Position numbers and translations under genes: made by a program
Source: an uncultured Collinsella sp.
GTDB lineage: Bacteria; Actinomycetota; Coriobacteriia; Coriobacteriales; Coriobacteriaceae
Direction: 5' to 3'
Assembly (NCBI GenBank): GCA_900551635.1
Contig: URWQ01000101.1
Location: 1 to 5,990 of the forward strand
Length of the DNA: 5,990 nucleotides
Notes under the pieces: model-generated
Databases searched by the model: none
Seen by the model: only the letters and a program-made list of their open reading frames with translations
What the model was told of the DNA's origin: nothing
Part shown: one piece after another, positions 5,293 to 5,990 of the stretch
Position numbering within the stretch: the stretch's first letter is position 1
How the letters are laid out: each line of letters starts with the position of its first letter

Positions 5293-5990
5293 GACGTCCG
5301 CGATACCCGAACCCACCGCATCCATCTGACGCATAAACGGCGGCATCTCCCCCGTCGCGGCGCAGGCGGCAATCTGATGCAGAGCCCCGGCAACCGCATC
5401 GTCTGCCGCAGCGCCGATATGCCAGCGCGCGGCAGCAGTGACGGCCTCGTTGGCATTGGCGACTGCAACGGAGTTGGGAACGGCACCGATCATGGGCAGA
5501 TCGTTATCGGAATCGCCAAATACGGCCGCCTCATCGGGCGTCAGGCCCAAAGCGCGCGCCAGCTCCAGCGCAGCGCAGCCCTTGTCCCAACCGGCCGGGA
5601 GAATATCGAATAGGCGCACGCGGTTGTTGGGAAATACAAGCGAGAGCTCCGGCACCTCGGCAGCAATGCGCTCGCGCAGCTCAGCAAGCTCTTCGCGCGA
5701 GCGGGCGCTCCAGATATTCGCCTTGTATACCGGGGCATCATCGACAACAGGACGGCACGGGGCCTCTTCGCCTTTGAGCCACGCATTACCGCCCGACTCC
5801 ATGGCGCGACGAACGCGCTCGGGATCGCTCGTCACGCAGTAGGCATCGTTATTCCAAAAGTCATCACCCAGGCTGTAGACCTTCAGATACGTATCATCGG
5901 TCTCTTGCTCCAAGTAGTCAGCCAAGCGCATAAGGGCGGCGTTATCGGTTGCATGCGAGGCTCCCCCCCCCGCCGCGGCCAGTGAAAATG
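5290..5990 (-). CDS. Cof-like HAD-superfamily hydrolase (type IIB), N-terminus outside window
   Basis: The minus-strand frame is open from the window edge to the TAG at 5292-5290, giving 232 residues of the C-terminal part. VFGDSDNDLPM (visible residues about 156-166) is HAD motif IV, which binds the magnesium ion, and the Lys in GWDKG (about residue 136) is motif III. The order GWDKGCAALELARALGL, then GDSDNDLPMIG, then NSVAVANANEAV and the closing A-rich helix is typical of Cof/IIB sugar- and nucleotide-phosphate phosphatases. The part before residue about 115 should be the alpha/beta cap that sets substrate choice. Motifs I and II (the nucleophile Asp and the Thr/Ser) lie beyond the window. 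The Met at 5931 is probably internal and not the start. A run of nine G on this strand (5963-5971) encodes part of AAAGGGAS. Substrate is unknown; link to lysR by position suggests co-expression. Confidence 0.85.
   Translation of the reverse strand, partial: FSLAAAGGGASHATDNAALMRLADYLEQETDDTYLKVYSLGDDFWNNDAYCVTSDPERVRRAMESGGNAWLKGEEAPCRPVVDDAPVYKANIWSARSREELAELRERIAAEVPELSLVFPNNRVRLFDILPAGWDKGCAALELARALGLTPDEAAVFGDSDNDLPMIGAVPNSVAVANANEAVTAAARWHIGAAADDAVAGALHQIAACAATGEMPPFMRQMDAVGSGIADV
5963..5971. repeat. Nine-base C homopolymer inside the HAD gene
   Basis: Nine consecutive C on the plus strand (G on the coding strand) fall in the HAD coding sequence. The frame is open on both sides as written. 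Such tracts are prone to slippage and to sequencing length errors. Confidence 0.9.

Noticed and set aside
5280..5486. Upstream ATG adding 69 residues to the LysR protein
   Set aside because: The extension overlaps the HAD coding sequence on the same strand in another frame, is Arg/Pro-rich and unlike LysR N-termini; the start at 5279 has a strong ribosome binding site.

Overview
The window looks like a piece of the chromosome of a moderately high-GC Gram-positive actinobacterium. The best guess is a gut Coriobacteriia species such as Collinsella. This rests on GC-rich codons, strong purine-rich ribosome binding sites, a sortase-type wall anchor of the LAxTG kind, and the protein families present. 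The genus is inferred from general character, not from a marker gene.

Left part, plus strand: positions 1-702 hold the C-terminal end of a sortase-anchored surface protein, with an unknown ectodomain, a Lys/Pro/Glu wall-spanning stalk and an LAATG sorting signal. A strong intrinsic terminator follows at 760-797. Next is a stand-alone cytoplasmic alpha/beta-hydrolase of the esterase-D/Fes/IroE type (910-1575). It converges on the next gene, and a hairpin at 1574-1620 can end transcription from both sides.

Right part, all minus strand, read from right to left: a Cof-like HAD phosphatase cut by the window edge (5290-5990), a LysR-type regulator (4383-5279), a core-MetE (YxjG/YxjH-like) methionine synthase-family protein (3094-4227) and an NCS2 uracil/xanthine permease (1637-2971). 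HAD and LysR are tightly linked, because the HAD stop codon overlaps the lysR Shine-Dalgarno sequence. A 155-bp regulatory gap separates lysR from the metE-like gene, and a 122-bp gap separates that gene from the permease.

The most interesting element is the gap between lysR and the metE-like gene. It holds a perfect inverted repeat, TGATATAG-N7-CTATATCA (4314-4336). Its TATAG-N7-CTATA core has the architecture of the streptococcal MET-box attributed to MtaR/MetR. The LysR protein next to it also carries sequence blocks that I recall from those streptococcal regulators. A third half-site and a separate 14-bp perfect palindrome lie between this box and the gene. Together they suggest a local methionine-responsive circuit in which the LysR protein controls the core-MetE gene. 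The proposal is inferred from sequence pattern and memory and has not been tested by database search. I see no RNA genes, insertion sequences, CRISPR arrays or phage genes.
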